A stretch of DNA of 64,000 nucleotides. Source: Copromyces sp. CBS 386.78 (lineage: Eukaryota; Ascomycota; Sordariomycetes; Sordariales; Sordariaceae). The stretch is from NCBI GenBank assembly GCA_030685235.1, contig MU839138.1:217189-281188 (forward strand). Direction: 5' to 3'. The position numbers were made by a program, and so were the translations under genes. Shown one piece after another: positions 45,786 to 58,718 of this stretch (position 1 is the stretch's first letter; each line of letters opens with the position of its first letter). The notes beneath the pieces are model-generated. The model did not search any database. It saw only the letters and a list, made by a program, of their open reading frames with translations, and was not told where the DNA came from.

Positions 45786-46965
45786 CTTTGTCGCTTATTT
45801 GTGCTGTATGCCAACGGTGCGTAACGGGACGATGGCGATCGCGTGCTGCGCTGCGCGACTGGGTTGTTGGTCGAGGTAGGTTTCAACGCTTTTGATATCT
45901 GAGTTGGCTAGCTGGATAGGTAGACAGGTGCCCGATTGATTAGTTGGCGTTCTTTTTGATTGTCTTCAAGAGTCGGCTGGCGGCTTTGCGGATGCGGCGC
46001 GCAGCGAGGTTGAAAGGTGGAATAATTGCGACGGCGTCAAGGCGACGTGATGTTGGAGGTAAGCTAAGGAAGGATGATGTGGGTACTGGGTTCACCTTGA
46101 CGCTTCCCCCGGGAAGTTTTGGTGCCACGGTTTCGGTGAGCTCTCGCTGGCACGCTGAGGTCGAGGGTGTTGAATTGGTGGGGTTCACCCCGTCGTAGCT
46201 AAAATGCGGGGCGCAACGACAGGGTGCAACAGGGGTTCTGTTTACTTTTTGAGCTTCTGTCGTCTCATACATGAGCTTCACCAGAATTGTATCAGTCCCA
46301 ATATCACAAATAGAGCTTCTGATGTTTCTAGGATCTTAATATTCCGATCCATCTAGCTCCTAGACTAATGTCCATCGTGTCCTGATTCTGAAGCCATGTA
46401 ATCAACAATTGCAGGCTGGTTTCTCGCCCATATCTTTCCCTATCTCCTCTCTTGATACAAGCCTCGTTTTCCAGACCGGTTACCTAACAAACTAAACCCT
46501 TTAGAGCATGCTAGCTACTCCCATACGCCTGTGAATAATGCAAAAGGGGTATCTCATGTACAATGCATCGAATTCTTCTTTGGTTGCTGTCATCTTTCCT
46601 TTCTTACCAGCATGCTCTGCTCTGCCCTGACCAGCAGCATGATACCATCTCAGACCTCCATACATCGCAGTAGGGTCTCGTGCAGTAGGAACTTAAGCAC
46701 ACCATGGCCTTCATCGTACCTGCTGTCTCAAGTCACCATCCAAGTATGCCGGCGCAATAATTGGACCAATTCCGTGATTACGGAGCGATGGATGTCCAGA
46801 TATGAGCGCAAGTCATGCCAGATGTCTAGATCATCGTCTCATGCTCTAAACGGACGCTTCCGAATCAGATCCCCCAACTGAATTTTTGCGCTTAACCGGT
46901 AAAGCCCGCTCCCGCCTATTCCGTGGGGTACGCCATGGAGGTGAGGTCCAACCGTTTCCGGCCAC
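45786..46965. other. Intergenic region between SRP21 and SWD2
   Basis: This gap contains the SRP21 promoter on the left and the SWD2 3' region on the right. A 113-residue open frame (45940-46281, minus) has no homology I recognise and lies where the SRP21 leader should be. Confidence 0.55.
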
Positions 46966-48164
46966 CTATGAATCGGAAACCGGCAGCCAAAACATAAGCT
47001 CCTTATCCGCCGTGGCAATCATGTTGAAGCGCGGGTTGTACTGCACGAGGACCGGTTCCTTCTTTCCCTCCTGTGGAAGGCAATTTGGTTCAAGGATCTT
47101 GTTGTTGGGAGTTTGCATGGTGTCCCAGACCAACAGATCCTTAGCTGCGCCCGATACGACATATCGTCCGTCCGGTGTAAAACAGCAGTCTCCACTGCTC
47201 TCGAGCGCAGCGCTCGTGCCATCACCTTCGCCAGGGGCTGCCCTTCTAGTGCCGCCTTGGGGCTTTCGCAGGTACGCCTTCAGGTTTCCGTCAATAGCGT
47301 CGAAGAGAAAGTGTCCGTTGGTTCGTGTTCCTAAAAGAATATGCTTCCCGTCGTTGGAGAACTCGAGCTTCGTCCAGCCTCTGAAACAAGCTTCCCCATC
47401 GGCCGGCCCCTTCTCCTTCAGGACGTCGATAATCTTAAATGGTTTTACGTAGTTGCGGTAATCGTAAAGGAGGATGCTGGCACTGGCCGGTAGGGCGATG
47501 GCAAAGACAAGGCCAGCAGGGTCCCAGGCCGCTAGGGTGGGGTTGGTGAGGTTGAACCGGGCAACCCAATTTTTACTGCTGAGGTCCCAGAGCCTGACTG
47601 TGGTGTCAAGGCTGCAGGAAAGAAAGTTGTCGGAGCCGGGATGGAGAGCAATGTTGGTAACGGAAGCATCGTGACCTTCGAAGTAGCGGATAAACGTATT
47701 GTCGTGGGTTGCCAGGTAGCGGATTGCGTCTGTCGCGATCTAGGTCAGCAACAGGCAGTCAATCGAAGGAGGGGGGCCGTCCACAGTGACACACCGTTTG
47801 TCTTGGTGCTCGCATAGATGATGCCTGAGCTGGAATGTGTAAACTTGGCGTGCTTGACGCCGTACTTCTTGCTCAATAAGCTCTTATCATGCCGACCTTC
47901 CCTAACGTTATATATCTGGATGGTCTCGTCGCTTTCGGATGTCATGCATAGCTCGCCAGGGTCGTCAAAGTCGATCGAGAGAACGTGTGGCTGGGGCCTA
48001 CCCTCCTGAACACCGTCTCTTTGGAAGAACTTTGTCGGCCTAAAATTCTTGATAACCTCGCTGACCTTGGAGGTACTGGGTCCGTTAGGCCCGAGTAACC
48101 GAGTAACGTTCAGGGAGGGTGTTCCCGCGCCGGGCTCGTCGATGTCCATCGGCGTTGATGACAT
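46966..48164 (-). CDS. SWD2: WD40 protein Swd2/WDR82 (COMPASS and CPF subunit)
   Basis: Two exons on the minus strand (48164-47795, 47729-46966) give 377 residues. Swd2 belongs to the Set1/COMPASS H3K4 methyltransferase and to the cleavage and polyadenylation factor, linking histone methylation with transcription termination. Blades seen include VLSIDFDDPGELCMTSESDE, YFEGHDASVTNIALHPGSDN with SCSLDTTVRLWDL, FSNDGKHILLGT, and CCFTPDGRYVVSGAAKDLLVWD. The N-terminus before SEVIKNFRPTKFFQ is a short Ser/Pro extension. The intron (47794-47730) is supported by GTGTGT and CAG signals and by the join ASTKTNG-DAIRYLATHD. Divergent from OAC1. Confidence 0.94.
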
Positions 48165-49334
48165 GGCGGGCGATTGATCGTGTTAAAACCGGCCAGAAAC
48201 GGCCAAGATGGCGGGATAAAAAGATTATCGAAATATATAGTAATGAGTTGGTTGTTGTTGTTTGGTGTTTGAACTGTCAACCGCGTTGGTGTTTCTGCCG
48301 GGCGGAGAGAGGGAGCTTCCAAGGAACTGCAGTGATGCGACGGCAAGGTACATACGTACCATGGCTTGGCTGTAACCCAAGAACCCTAACCCTTACCGTC
48401 CATGGTCAGGTCCAGCTGCATGTCACAGTTGGACAAACTCAATCATGCCCGAATTGGTGATCCCGATGCAAACCGAGCAGTCAACTCGCAACTGTGTTAA
48501 TTGTATCGTGTATTGCCGAAGCCGAAACATCAAGCAGTAAGTACGGCAAGATATTCAGCTGAGGTTCCAGTATGACTGTCTCCCAACTTCATTTTCGTCT
48601 TCAAGAATTGTCATCCGGCTCCGATTCGGAGACCTGGTGCCGGTGATCACGCTTGACCCTAACCCTCCCTCACCATTTGACAAGGTCCCCCGGTTCAGAC
48701 ATTTCCATTTCTGATTCAGGGTCCACGTCTCTGTTCCGTAGCTCCCCTGTCAGACGGCGGAAACTCCACATCAATCTGGTGTTAGCGCGCCGAAACCGCA
48801 GCACTTACAACTCCTTCGCCCTCGTCGCCATTGGGCACCACCCCAATCCAAGGCAATCCGAGGGAGAAGCTTGACCGAAAGCGCGAGTCGGTCCCAGTCG
48901 ATCCCTTCTCGATCCCCTTGCCTGCCCACTCCGGCCGACAAACCGGCGAGGCCATCCTGAAGCTCCAATTTAAATTTCGCAGGCGGCTCTCGGTGTGTGT
49001 TCCTCTTCCTTTCCTGTTCCTGGATTGAGAGAAAAAGCAAGCGGGCAGTCAGTCATCGTGTCATTCATTGCCTTTCGTTGATGTTGTGATACACCTTTCC
49101 CCAGATCATCCCGTCATTGCCGTCGTTACTCTTCCGTGGCACGGTGACACACTCTCCCGCTTCCTCCGACCTTCTCCCGAATTACTTCCCGTGTTCCCCC
49201 CTCCGAATACCGGCAAGATTCGGCATTGCGCCTTTCTTTGACTTTGCGCGCCAACTCCGTCGCGACCAACACCGCAACTCTCTGGGACTGGAATTAGACT
49301 AACTCCTTTTTCTTTCCTTACCTTGACCGTCACA
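48165..49334. promoter_or_regulatory. Divergent promoter region of SWD2 and OAC1 with two telobox-like repeats
   Basis: AACCCTAACCC lies at 48382-48392 and ACCCTAACCCT at 48656-48666. These match the telomeric repeat used as a promoter telobox by Tbf1/Teb-type factors in fungi. No open frame is convincing in the rest. Confidence 0.5.
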
Positions 49335-50459
49335 ATGTCAACAACAGCAGGGTAAGTTTCTTTCCACCTCTCCTCCATATGCGCCCAATGCGCGCTTGCG
49401 CAAGCCACTCTCAAATCCCCCTCCCTCCCCCTTCTTAGTAACCAAGCTAACATGCCCTCTCCAACCCCAGCGCCTTCATAGCCGGCGGCATCGCAGCCTG
49501 CGGCGCCGTAACCGCCACCCACCCCTTCGAGACCGTCAAGATCCGTATGCAGCTCCAAGGCGAGCTCCAGTCCTCCTCCTCGTCCCCTCACTTCTACCGG
49601 GGTCCGATCCACGGCGTTTCGGTCATCGTGCGCAACGAAGGACTCGGCGGCATCTACCGCGGCATCGGGTGCGCGTACATCTACCAGATCCTGCTCAACG
49701 GGTGTCGTCTCGGGTTTTATGAGCCAATGCGCCACACGCTGGCAACGACCCTTTTCAACGACGCCAAGACCCAGAACCTCGGCATCAACATGTTTTGCGG
49801 CGCCGCATCGGGAATCATGGGCGCCATGGCGGGGTCCCCGTTCTTCCTGGTCAAGACGAGGTTACAGAGTTTTAGCCCCTTCTTGCCGGTGGGCACGCAG
49901 CATCAGTATAAGAACGCTTGGGACGGGCTGAGCAAGATTTACAAGGGGGAGGGCGTAAGGGGATTGTATAGGGGTGTGGGCGCGGCGATGATCAGGACGG
50001 GTTTTGGATCTTCGGTGCAGCTCCCTACGTACTTCTTTGCGAAGAGGCGGTTGGTAAAACACTTGGGCATGGAGGAGGGGCCAGCGCTGCATTTGGCGAG
50101 TAGCACGGCGAGTGGGTTTGTGGTTTGTGTGGTGATGCATCCTCCTGGTGAGTTTCCTTTCTTCCCCCTTCCCCCTTTCTCCAGCTATCCAGCTTCGCTA
50201 ACAAATCTCCTACTGCATAACAGACACAATCATGTCCCGCCTCTACAACCAAAACGGCAACCTGTACAAGGGCGTCCTCGACTGCCTGGCCAAGACCATC
50301 AGCACCGAAGGCTTTTTCGCCATCTACAAGGGCGTCATCCCCCACCTTACCCGCATCCTCCCCCACACCATCCTGACCCTCAGCTTGGCCGAGCAGACCA
50401 CCAAGTTGGTCAAGAAACTGGAGGACAGGATCCTTGGTCCCCAGACCCGGGTTCTATAG
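49335..50459 (+). CDS. OAC1: Mitochondrial oxaloacetate/sulfate carrier (Oac1-like)
   Basis: Three exons (49335-49351, 49471-50147, 50224-50459) give 309 residues, the usual size for mitochondrial carriers. Three carrier repeats are present with signature motifs HPFETVKIRMQLQGE, SPFFLVKTRLQS and HPPDTIMSRLYNQNGN, each at the end of an odd-numbered helix. The residue pattern and the whole-length similarity (IYRGIGCAYIYQILLNGCRLG, RTGFGSSVQLPTYFFAKRRL) fit Oac1, an inner-membrane importer of oxaloacetate, sulfate and related acids. The 17-base first exon (MSTTAG) is supported by GTAAGT and by the join with AFIAGGIAACGAVTATHP. Close relatives (dicarboxylate carrier, SLC25A34/35) are the alternatives. 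Confidence 0.92.
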
Positions 50460-51460
50460 TTATACGGGAGGAGGCAGTACAGCACAAAAGGAACGAATTT
50501 GGGAAAAAGAGGGAGAATAGGGGCAAAGGAGACGGAGGATATAAACCTTAGAAGGAACCGGGAAACGAGTTAGAGAAGAATGCGGTGCGGTGCGGTAAGG
50601 CTGGGAGAGTGGGAAGCGGTGACTTTTTCAACAACCGAACATATAAAGACTTTCATCGGCGACGGATATCCTGTTTCTGTTCTAGACTTCAGGCGTTATT
50701 TTTCTGGCTTCTGGAAAGCGTTTTTACTTCTCTCGATTCGGCTGTAGGGTAGGGAGATAGGGCGGGAGGTCAGGCATCATGGGGAGAACTGACGGGACGA
50801 ATCATATACACCTTTTTGTTCGTGCTTTCTTTCTTCGGTGCATTTTTTGTGAGCATGGATGATACCTTATCGAGACCTTTGAAAACCTGGATGTTGGATT
50901 ATACGACGTGGACATTTGTCTTGTCTGTCCTGGCTAAGCGAGCGCGCAATAGGGAAGAAGAGCCACGGCATTTGGAACAACAATGCATTATAAAGTTCTT
51001 GGCTATCGAGGAGTGGAGAGTGATAATGCTCACACCGTGACTAGAAGCTAACATGAGGAGCCTGACTACAATACTACCGCATCAATGGTCCACATGTTTC
51101 CCGTATGCTTTGTGCCTCATCCACCTTATGGCCCTTCATCATCTGCTCCTCTTTGCCCATCATGCGGCGGGCGAGGACGGCTTTGAATATCTGTTTCCTC
51201 CTGTGTTCCTCACCCGTCTCATGTACGCAGGCGCCTCAGTTGTTTCTAAAGGGCCTAATGATCGAATAACAAGACAGGGTAACATGGGTGGCCCATATGA
51301 GCCGTCGTAGAACATTCTCAAACATGGGTCTCGTGTACTGAAGGTAAGCATTCTACGCTTACCGGTAATGGTCGTAATGAACTTCGTTTTTGTCGTAACA
51401 TCTTTGTTAGGTTGTCTTCTCCTCGTTCGATGGGCCAGATGGAGAAGCATTTTCTGGTTT
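50460..51460. other. 3' regions of convergent OAC1 and RRM genes
   Basis: The gap has a TGCGG pentanucleotide run at 50581-50595, the same unit as upstream of DCP2, and no supportable open frame. Confidence 0.6.
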
Positions 51461-53275
51461 CTACGCAGTAATGCCGACCATTTTCTTCGACTGAAAGGCT
51501 GCGGCAATTTCATCCTCGCCATCATCGTCCAGGTTCAGGAGTTGGAAACGGTTGGCAGGTGCGGCAGGCTTTGGCAGGCTGGCCTCCTTGGGTGGCTTTG
51601 GGGCGGGCAGTCGGTCATAGGGCTGGGCGCACTCATCGACTTGCCAGTCAATCTTGAACGCTTTGTACTTCCTGGGTCCACTGTTAGCATTCAAGTAGGC
51701 AGAAGACAATGACCACTATCGATGGGTTGACTTACTGACGACTCATCATGCAAGTCTTGGCGTAAACGGCAATGTGGACCGCATTCAGACTGATGTAACA
51801 ATTTCCGCCCGTGAATTCGACTTTGATAACAGCAAGGTTGTGAATGTGGTCAAGATCCTCTCGAATACTTTCTTCGGTGAATTTGGAACCGCAGCGACGA
51901 ATGACCAAATTGCGGGTAGCTCCCTGGGCTATCTTCCCAGCAATATGGCCTGGCAGTACAAATTGGCGGTCACACCACTTGATGTCAACCTGCATATCTG
52001 GTCAGTTGATAACCTCCAGGCCTATAGGACACACCGACTCACTCGTTTGTTCTTGATGTAAAGGTCATTCTTCCGAACATGTTCGAAGAACTTTCTAGCG
52101 TCTGCGGCGTGAAGAAATGACACCGTTGCAGACCGATCATGGGTGCGCAAAAACACATCCAAAAGCATACCGCCTCGAACAGCATTTGTAATGTCTGCGT
52201 GGGTGGTGCTCTCTGATATGTTGCAGAGCTGCACTGTTCTGGTGCATTGTCGATCGAATTGCTGCTTCTTCGGCTGCGGCTTGACTTCGCTCACTCCCTC
52301 GGGAACACCAGGGCCGTCTGGGGAATAGACTTCGTCGCAGAAAGATTCCTCATCGTCGGGCTCAGCTTCATCAACATTTGCCCAAGCACCTTGGTTTCCA
52401 TTCTGATAACCTTCATTGTGGCCGTTGTAGCCGCTGTAGCTGTTCTGGCGCTCGTCTTGTAGAGGTCTGGGTGTAAATGTTTTCGGTTTGCCGAAGCCGG
52501 GAGGGGATGACCGAGTGGGTGCCGTGTCTACATGAGTAGTACTTTCGTGTGTCGCCTCAGTCTGCTGCTGCGATGTCTCGGGAACGTGTCCTCCCTGGAT
52601 GGTAGCGTCATCTTGACTGAGAAGCTATCGAGTGTGGATTCGGTCAGTTCAACAGCTCTGGGGTCCCCACGGGGTAGGCTCCATATATACGGGCCATAAT
52701 TGTAACCGCGTGCACCATGGAGACTTACATAAATAGTCTCCTCAACCACTCCACCGCGAATCAAGTTGCGCTTCAGGTTCTCTAGACTCGAATCAGTTCT
52801 GACATGTATTGAAGGTATCATCCATCTCTCTTCAGCTGGTCTCTTTGTTGTCGCGGTGACAAATCATCTTCAGTGGGTTTCAACTGCCAGTAAACGCACC
52901 ATACTGCCGGGCAATGAGGCTGAGGTTGTCATAGTCGGCCTGCGAGAGAGTGACACCCTGACTGTGACCGCGACTAAAAGCTTCGGAATTCTTTAACGGT
53001 TATGGCACGTCAGCTTTACGTAAGCCACGAGTCAAGCTAATTTCATGTTCTTTGCTGGAATGGAACGTACAAACTGGGCCCTGGTAGACGAACAAAGACA
53101 AGCCAAAATCAGCAACTGTAACTGGATATACCTAGCGGTTGGCGGGACGGGCCACGAGGGATCTCTGGTGTTCTGGAAAAAGAGAGGATGCTACCGTGAA
53201 CAAAGAAACAGACAGTACTTACCTTCGAACCAGGACATCATAGTATGCCCGATCAATGGTGACGTGCGACTCCAT
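51461..53275 (-). CDS. RNA-binding protein with RRM domains
   Basis: Five exons on the minus strand (53275-53223, 52798-52729, 52624-52043, 51989-51736, 51680-51461) give 392 residues. One RRM starts TRTVQLCNISESTTHADITN and has FLRTHDRSATVSFLHAADAR; a second starts ATRNLVIRRCGSKFTEESIR with AVIKVEFTGGNCYISLNAVH. The RNP motifs are divergent but the beta-alpha-beta order is clear. Before them lies a disordered Gln/Ser/Thr and acidic stretch; after them a short tail with RFQLLNLDDDGEDEIAAAF. It probably acts in mRNA processing or stability; the specific orthologue is not recognised. Four introns were joined by eye; exons 1 and 2 (53 and 70 bases) are the least certain, because they carry little conserved sequence. 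Confidence 0.82.
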
Positions 53276-56200
53276 GATGTCGGACGTACGACGGAGAAAA
53301 GAGGGCAGTTGGAGATGGAAAGTTGAAGATTTCCGAATTTGATGTTTTCGGCATGCGAGGGGCACGTCAGATAGAAAAAGGAAACGGATGTTCCCATGGT
53401 CCAAACCTAAGTCTCTAGACCTAGTCCAAACCCAAACATGCCAAACATCACCTGAGGCTTTCCGGCAGGCGTCAAGTGGAATCGAAGCTCCTTCGGGCCC
53501 CTTCCCGTACCCCTCCATCCATCCGTAGAGGTGCCCATTGACTGGCAGTCACCTCGAAGTGACAGAGCTAGACGACCCGCAGTGCGGACAGGCGCTGCAA
53601 CCCACCAAAACAAGCCCCCAGAAAAGCAGCCAAGCCCGCTAAACCAACGCATGGAGATCTGCCCCGCCCAATTTTAGGTTCGATCAAGCGTGCCCAAGCT
53701 GCAACCACTTTGAACCAAAACACACCTTATCTTGGCAAGCGCGACTCGCTACCGCATATCCTCACGTGCGACAAGCCTCAACGTTAAATGCCATTGAGAA
53801 GGAGGGGTCTGGAACTCGAATTTCCACTTTGACTTTCAGGTTGACATCCATCCCTCTTCTGACCATCAGGTTTGGAGGTTACTCGGATGGCTGGCAACAG
53901 GAGCACCGCAGAAGATGAAGGACGACGACGGCGCCAAGTGTATACGGGCCGCCGCCCAAGAGGCAAGCAGACGAGGCAGATTCGGGGCAGTGAACCACCA
54001 TCTCATTGCCCAACAACCAATGGCGATAAGTTGAGTTGCAAAGCTGCCTTACACCACATTCACTGCCGCAACGCGGGCGCACCGGGTGCACTTACGCAGT
54101 CCTCCTCTTCCTATCAGATGTCTTGGGTGGCCGAGGCAACCATGAGAATCAAACCCGCGAATGCGACCAAGCGATATGCCCAACCTCATACCGGCATCTA
54201 CCCACGAAACATGCCACGACGGGATGGGATAGGCGTCTTCGAAGGCCATGTGTGTGCTACCGTTTTCCGCCCTGGAAGATGCGCTTCAGGCGCTTGTCAA
54301 TGGTTTCTTGACACTCAAAGTCGATGCCCATCAACGACACCAAGACCCCAACCCAGGATATAAGGTATAGTCTGAAGGTGCAGTACCTCAAGTGGCTGCT
54401 CGCATAGTCAACCTTCACTCAGCATTTTCAATGCCAGCGAAGGTGAACACCCGGAACGCTTCTCGAGGCGTCGCGTTGCGAAGTCCGCGTCCGTGTCCGA
54501 ACGGGTGCAGGGTGCTGACCACACAATAGCGTCATCACTGAAAAAAGGCCAATTTCGGCTGGCCCGCTGTCATCTCGACTAGCCCGTCCGGCACCCGAAC
54601 TATTGCTCGACTAAAAGTAGGAACCTGAAATTGACAGTCCCCAAACATTCCCAAACAAACTCTGCTGTATGCTTCGCATCACCCAGTCAGGCACATTTAC
54701 ATGCGTCTGACTTACAGCATTGGGGTTTCCAGCTGGAAGGGAGGCCGGCCGCCGACCCCGGGCATGCCGACGACCACCGGCAACCGCTACGACTTCGGAT
54801 ATCTCGTCCTCAGAATGTGGAACACAGGACGCCGATGTTGTCTCGACTGCGGGTCGGAACGGTAGGAGACGCGACACTCGGCGATGTTCGTGCCGCATCC
54901 AGTGTAGCCATCGGTGTAGATGCCGGCGAAGAAACTGCCTGTGCGAAGGCCCGCAAAGCCTCAACATGAAGACGATTACTGTGCTCCCCGTTGACATGCA
55001 AGAAAGCTTGTCAGGTGAGTGAAACGACCAGAGTCGGAATCTCGTCTGTCCGGCAAACGAACCACATCCACAGATCTACGCCTGTTGGAGAACCCCAGTG
55101 ACTGAGCTAATTGCCCGCCGTCATAACCGGGCTGTACCTTGTGGATGATCATGCGAATCAACGTAGCGTACATAGCGTAGGGATTGCCTCTGTCCAAGGC
55201 ATTCTGTGCGACTGGCTTCCAGTTTGCTGTGTTCATCGTTTCCGGCCGTCTGGGAAACGGCATCAGTTGCCTTTATATCCAAGTAGACACTGGGGCATTG
55301 AAAAAGGGAGACGGGATGTGACCACAATGCTGGGATATTTTTAGCTCGCACATGACGGTCTCTTGTTATCCGAGCCGTTCAGGCGGGAGGGGCAAAAGGG
55401 GTCAAACACGAGAAAAGACGAGCACAAGGAGAGTCCAGCCCGTGCTTCCATTTGCTGTGGCTCGTATGGCTTCAATACGACCTGAATGGACCCGCCGCGT
55501 CTAGCGGCCAGACACACCCACACGGGCCACACCGGGGAATTTTTCGTGGCATTCACAGATGAGCAGCGGATTTCCTGGTGGGCGTCACACTCACAGCAGT
55601 AGCCAGCAGAAGAGCTCTAAGGAGAATGCCCAAAACAGACAAGTCCCGAATGTTTACTTGGCCCCTATTGGCCGTCTCACCCGGTGGGCCTTGATCTCAC
55701 GACCTACTGCTGTGGCTTCTCTCTCTTTTTCACTGGTGAGTCCTTCCCTGTGTTGGATCCTGGCGGAAAGCTGCAGAGCCATTCTGGTTCCATTTCGCCC
55801 ATCTTCAGGTTCTCTCCTATCCACTCACCTCATCCCAGTTGCTCTTTCGCTCTCCAGGTCCTTCTGCTGTTTTCAGCAACCCTCACATTCGCTTTTCCAA
55901 CATCCAAACCGTTCGCTCCGTTCGCTGTCTCCCAGCGTTCTCATCATCCCGGATACCCGTCTCTCGCTTATCTGATCCTGCCGCTGTCCAGTCGAAGGAA
56001 GCATTCCGACGCGAAGCAAAGTTTTTCCATCCACCGCATCGGTTCACTCAAGTCCACAATTTCCCACCGGCGGCATCCATTCCATTGTTCGGTTAGCAGC
56101 CAACCGCTAGCTTAGTACTCAGGTCCCAGGCTCCCAGCTTTAGGGGTTGGTCCACCGACTACAAGCACCAAGACAAGCGTCGTACCACGATCTCTCTGTC

Positions 56201-56451
56201 GCTCAGACTCTTCAAGCCACCGACGACGACGAGTACCACAACACTCAAAAGTTATTCTCCGACGTTAAACAGCCTTGTATAGGGCAATTGCTGTTCAGCT
56301 GTTTATATACATCATTTTGGGGTGAAGCCGTTTTTGGATATCGGGCTTGGATTGATATTAGTTGCTCGGACCTCCACCTCGGGCATATTCATCTGAACGC
56401 TTGCTGCATACTGCATAACACACACTCACCACCACAACCACCACCAACACC
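53276..56451. other. Gene-poor interval, possible decayed gene at 54.6-55.3 kb
   Basis: This 3.2 kb gap has no recognised gene. On the minus strand between about 55265 and 54610 several frames look partly coding but are broken by stops and lack consistent splice sites. The right end, 55500-56450, is pyrimidine-rich and is probably the promoter and leader of the DUF7137-like gene. Confidence 0.5.
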
Positions 56452-57451
56452 ATGAGGACATCGCTCTCTGTTGGCCAACTGGCCGTCGCATTTCTCTCTT
56501 TGTCGCCTATTGCGTCCGCTTCTGGGCTATGGCCGAGGTTTCTTCCAGATATTGACTCCCTCGTCGTGAGGGCAGACCCAGAGCCAGGTATGTTCAAGAC
56601 GGATTCATCGGGGTTCATCCAAACCCATGCCGGACCGTGCATCAACTGACATTCAATTCATCGCAGCATCTTCCGAAGCGCCAGTACCAACGACGACAGA
56701 GAAAACCACGGCGAAACCTACAGCCAGCAGCGCCAACGGTGACGAAGATGCCACAACTACCGCCGCCACGACGACGAAGAAGGGGGGGCCCATAACCACC
56801 GAGTACAATACTGGTCTGCACACTCAAAGTGAATCTGACTCCGAGTCTGGCTCCGGCACCGGCACCAAGACCAAGACGGGCACCAAGGCGACGACGACAA
56901 AGCACAAGACCTTCGACGCGCGAGACCCTCCTGGCGGCGTCGTCATGATCACCCCCTCGGCCGCGGCCGGCTCCCAGCTCTACAAGATCGGCGACCACAT
57001 CACCTGGGGCTGGAATTATACCAGCATTCAGGCCAAGCCCACAGCCGTTGACGTGCTTGTGTCGTGCAAGTCCCAATCGGCGACCTGGACGCTCACGCAG
57101 AACATGACCTACACCACCCCGGGCTCCTTCACGTGGGATACGGAGGCCTTCCAGACCCAGAACGTCGAGAATCCGCTGGCGGTGGATTCGTACACGCTCC
57201 TCATCCACGACTCGGACTCGGCCTTCACCGCGGCCCCGGAGGCCGGCTATCTCGCGCCCTTTGCCGGCTTCACCTTTGTTCTGTACACGCCGCAGCCGTA
57301 CACCCCCCTTGCCAGCGGCTGGGTGTGCGCGACCTGCAGCGGCGGTGTTTCTGATATCGATAAGCGGGCGTTTGGCGCCGTGGTGGCCATGAGCGTGGTC
57401 ACGGTTTTCAGCTTCACCTGGTTCGTTACCGGGTTCGGCGGACTCATTTGA
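56452..57451 (+). CDS. Secretory-pathway membrane protein, DUF7137-like
   Basis: Two exons (56452-56587, 56667-57451) give 306 residues. A signal peptide is clear (MRTSLSVGQLAVAFLSLSPI ending near ASASG). Residues 45-150 are Thr/Ser/Lys-rich and probably O-glycosylated. A beta-rich domain follows from PPGGVVMITPSAAAGSQLYK to GFTFVLYTPQPY; its opening resembles Kre9/Knh1-type extracellular domains, with ITWGWNYTS. A hydrophobic C-terminal segment (AVVAMSVVTVFSFTWFVTGF) is a transmembrane anchor or a GPI signal. It should be a surface or ER protein. The family has no established function. The intron has GTATGT and GCAG signals. Convergent with the CDK gene. Confidence 0.87.
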
Positions 57452-58718
57452 GAAGCTTTATGGAACTCGAATTTGTTGGTTGACTGGAATATGTTGATGA
57501 CAAAAAGAAAGAAGAAAGGAAGACAAATGAGACTCTGACCTTACCGACTGAACTATGCTGAATCATGTGGAAGCTGGAACTGGAAGAGATGGAAAGACAA
57601 CGGAAGACGTGGGATGGAATGGCAGGGAAGGTGGGATCTTGGCTAATGTTCTTGTAATAGAGATTGTTGGATGGTTGGAATTTTTTGCTTGCTCGCGAGG
57701 AGAGGAGGAGGAAGGAGTTGGCGTGCTTTGCTGCATCGCTTTTTTGGCCCTTTTTAAATCGCTAATCCCATGTTCCCGCCAGTCAGTCACACAGTCGGTC
57801 AGCAAGCAAGCAGCACGTCACACACACGCACATAAATCATTTGAATGGAGTCGGGTCGAGTTGAGTCGAGTCTGTTTACGCGCAAACGGAAATGGATGTG
57901 GCGTTGGTATTTTTTGTTTTTGGCTTATGCTTGGAATTATTCTTTTTGGATAAAAAGGAAAAGGGGAAGAGGAAGACGTGGGCGGAGGGAAGAGATGAAT
58001 AGAAGCGAAGCATAATTGTCTGTTTTATGGGCGGAGAGGAGAGGGTAAAGGCATAGCGTTATTCTTATTATGTTCATGAGAGCCCTCATTATAAACGAGT
58101 AACCTGACTTGATGATTCATTGCTATAGTCGTGCTTGTAAAGATGGCCGAATTCAGAGATCATCATTACAGCTTTTCGCTTCTCCGGAAAAAGACAGACG
58201 ATGCCAGCGTACACACTGCATACGCTCCCAACAAGACAACATCATGCGGCCGTTCTTATACACCAAAGCTGCAGTGCAGGTCCCTATCTACTTCTTACCG
58301 CCCAACTGGATCTGGAACAAAGACAGGAAGGTTGCAGAAACACAGAAACACAGATGGTGCTGCCGCCGTCCCAACCAGTTGAGACACTCTGTACCTGGCT
58401 CATCCAAAGTTGTCCCGACAACTTGCGTATCGTCTCTGAAGTCTCCGACTATACTAGGTATACATAAAGAAAATGCTTGATAACCATTTGTCCAACGACT
58501 TCGAGTCCGCTCGCTGAACGCTTCAAAAGGCCTCAACAAACAGCTAGACAATCACTAGTAACCCATAAAAAATAACAAAACACGCTTGCAACACGCTTTT
58601 GTTAAAAGCTTACACAACAAATCCCAATTTGTCCCATGCCATGCGACCAATACTCCAGCACGCACAGCAACAAACCCATTCACCATATCTCCCCCCTCCT
58701 GACAATTGACAGTCAAAA
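57452..58718. other. 3' regions of convergent DUF7137-like and CDK genes
   Basis: No gene is supportable. Short open frames have no conserved motifs. Confidence 0.6.

Noticed and set aside
45940..46281. 113-codon minus-strand open frame next to SRP21
   Set aside because: No similarity recognised and lies in the likely SRP21 promoter or leader; too little support.
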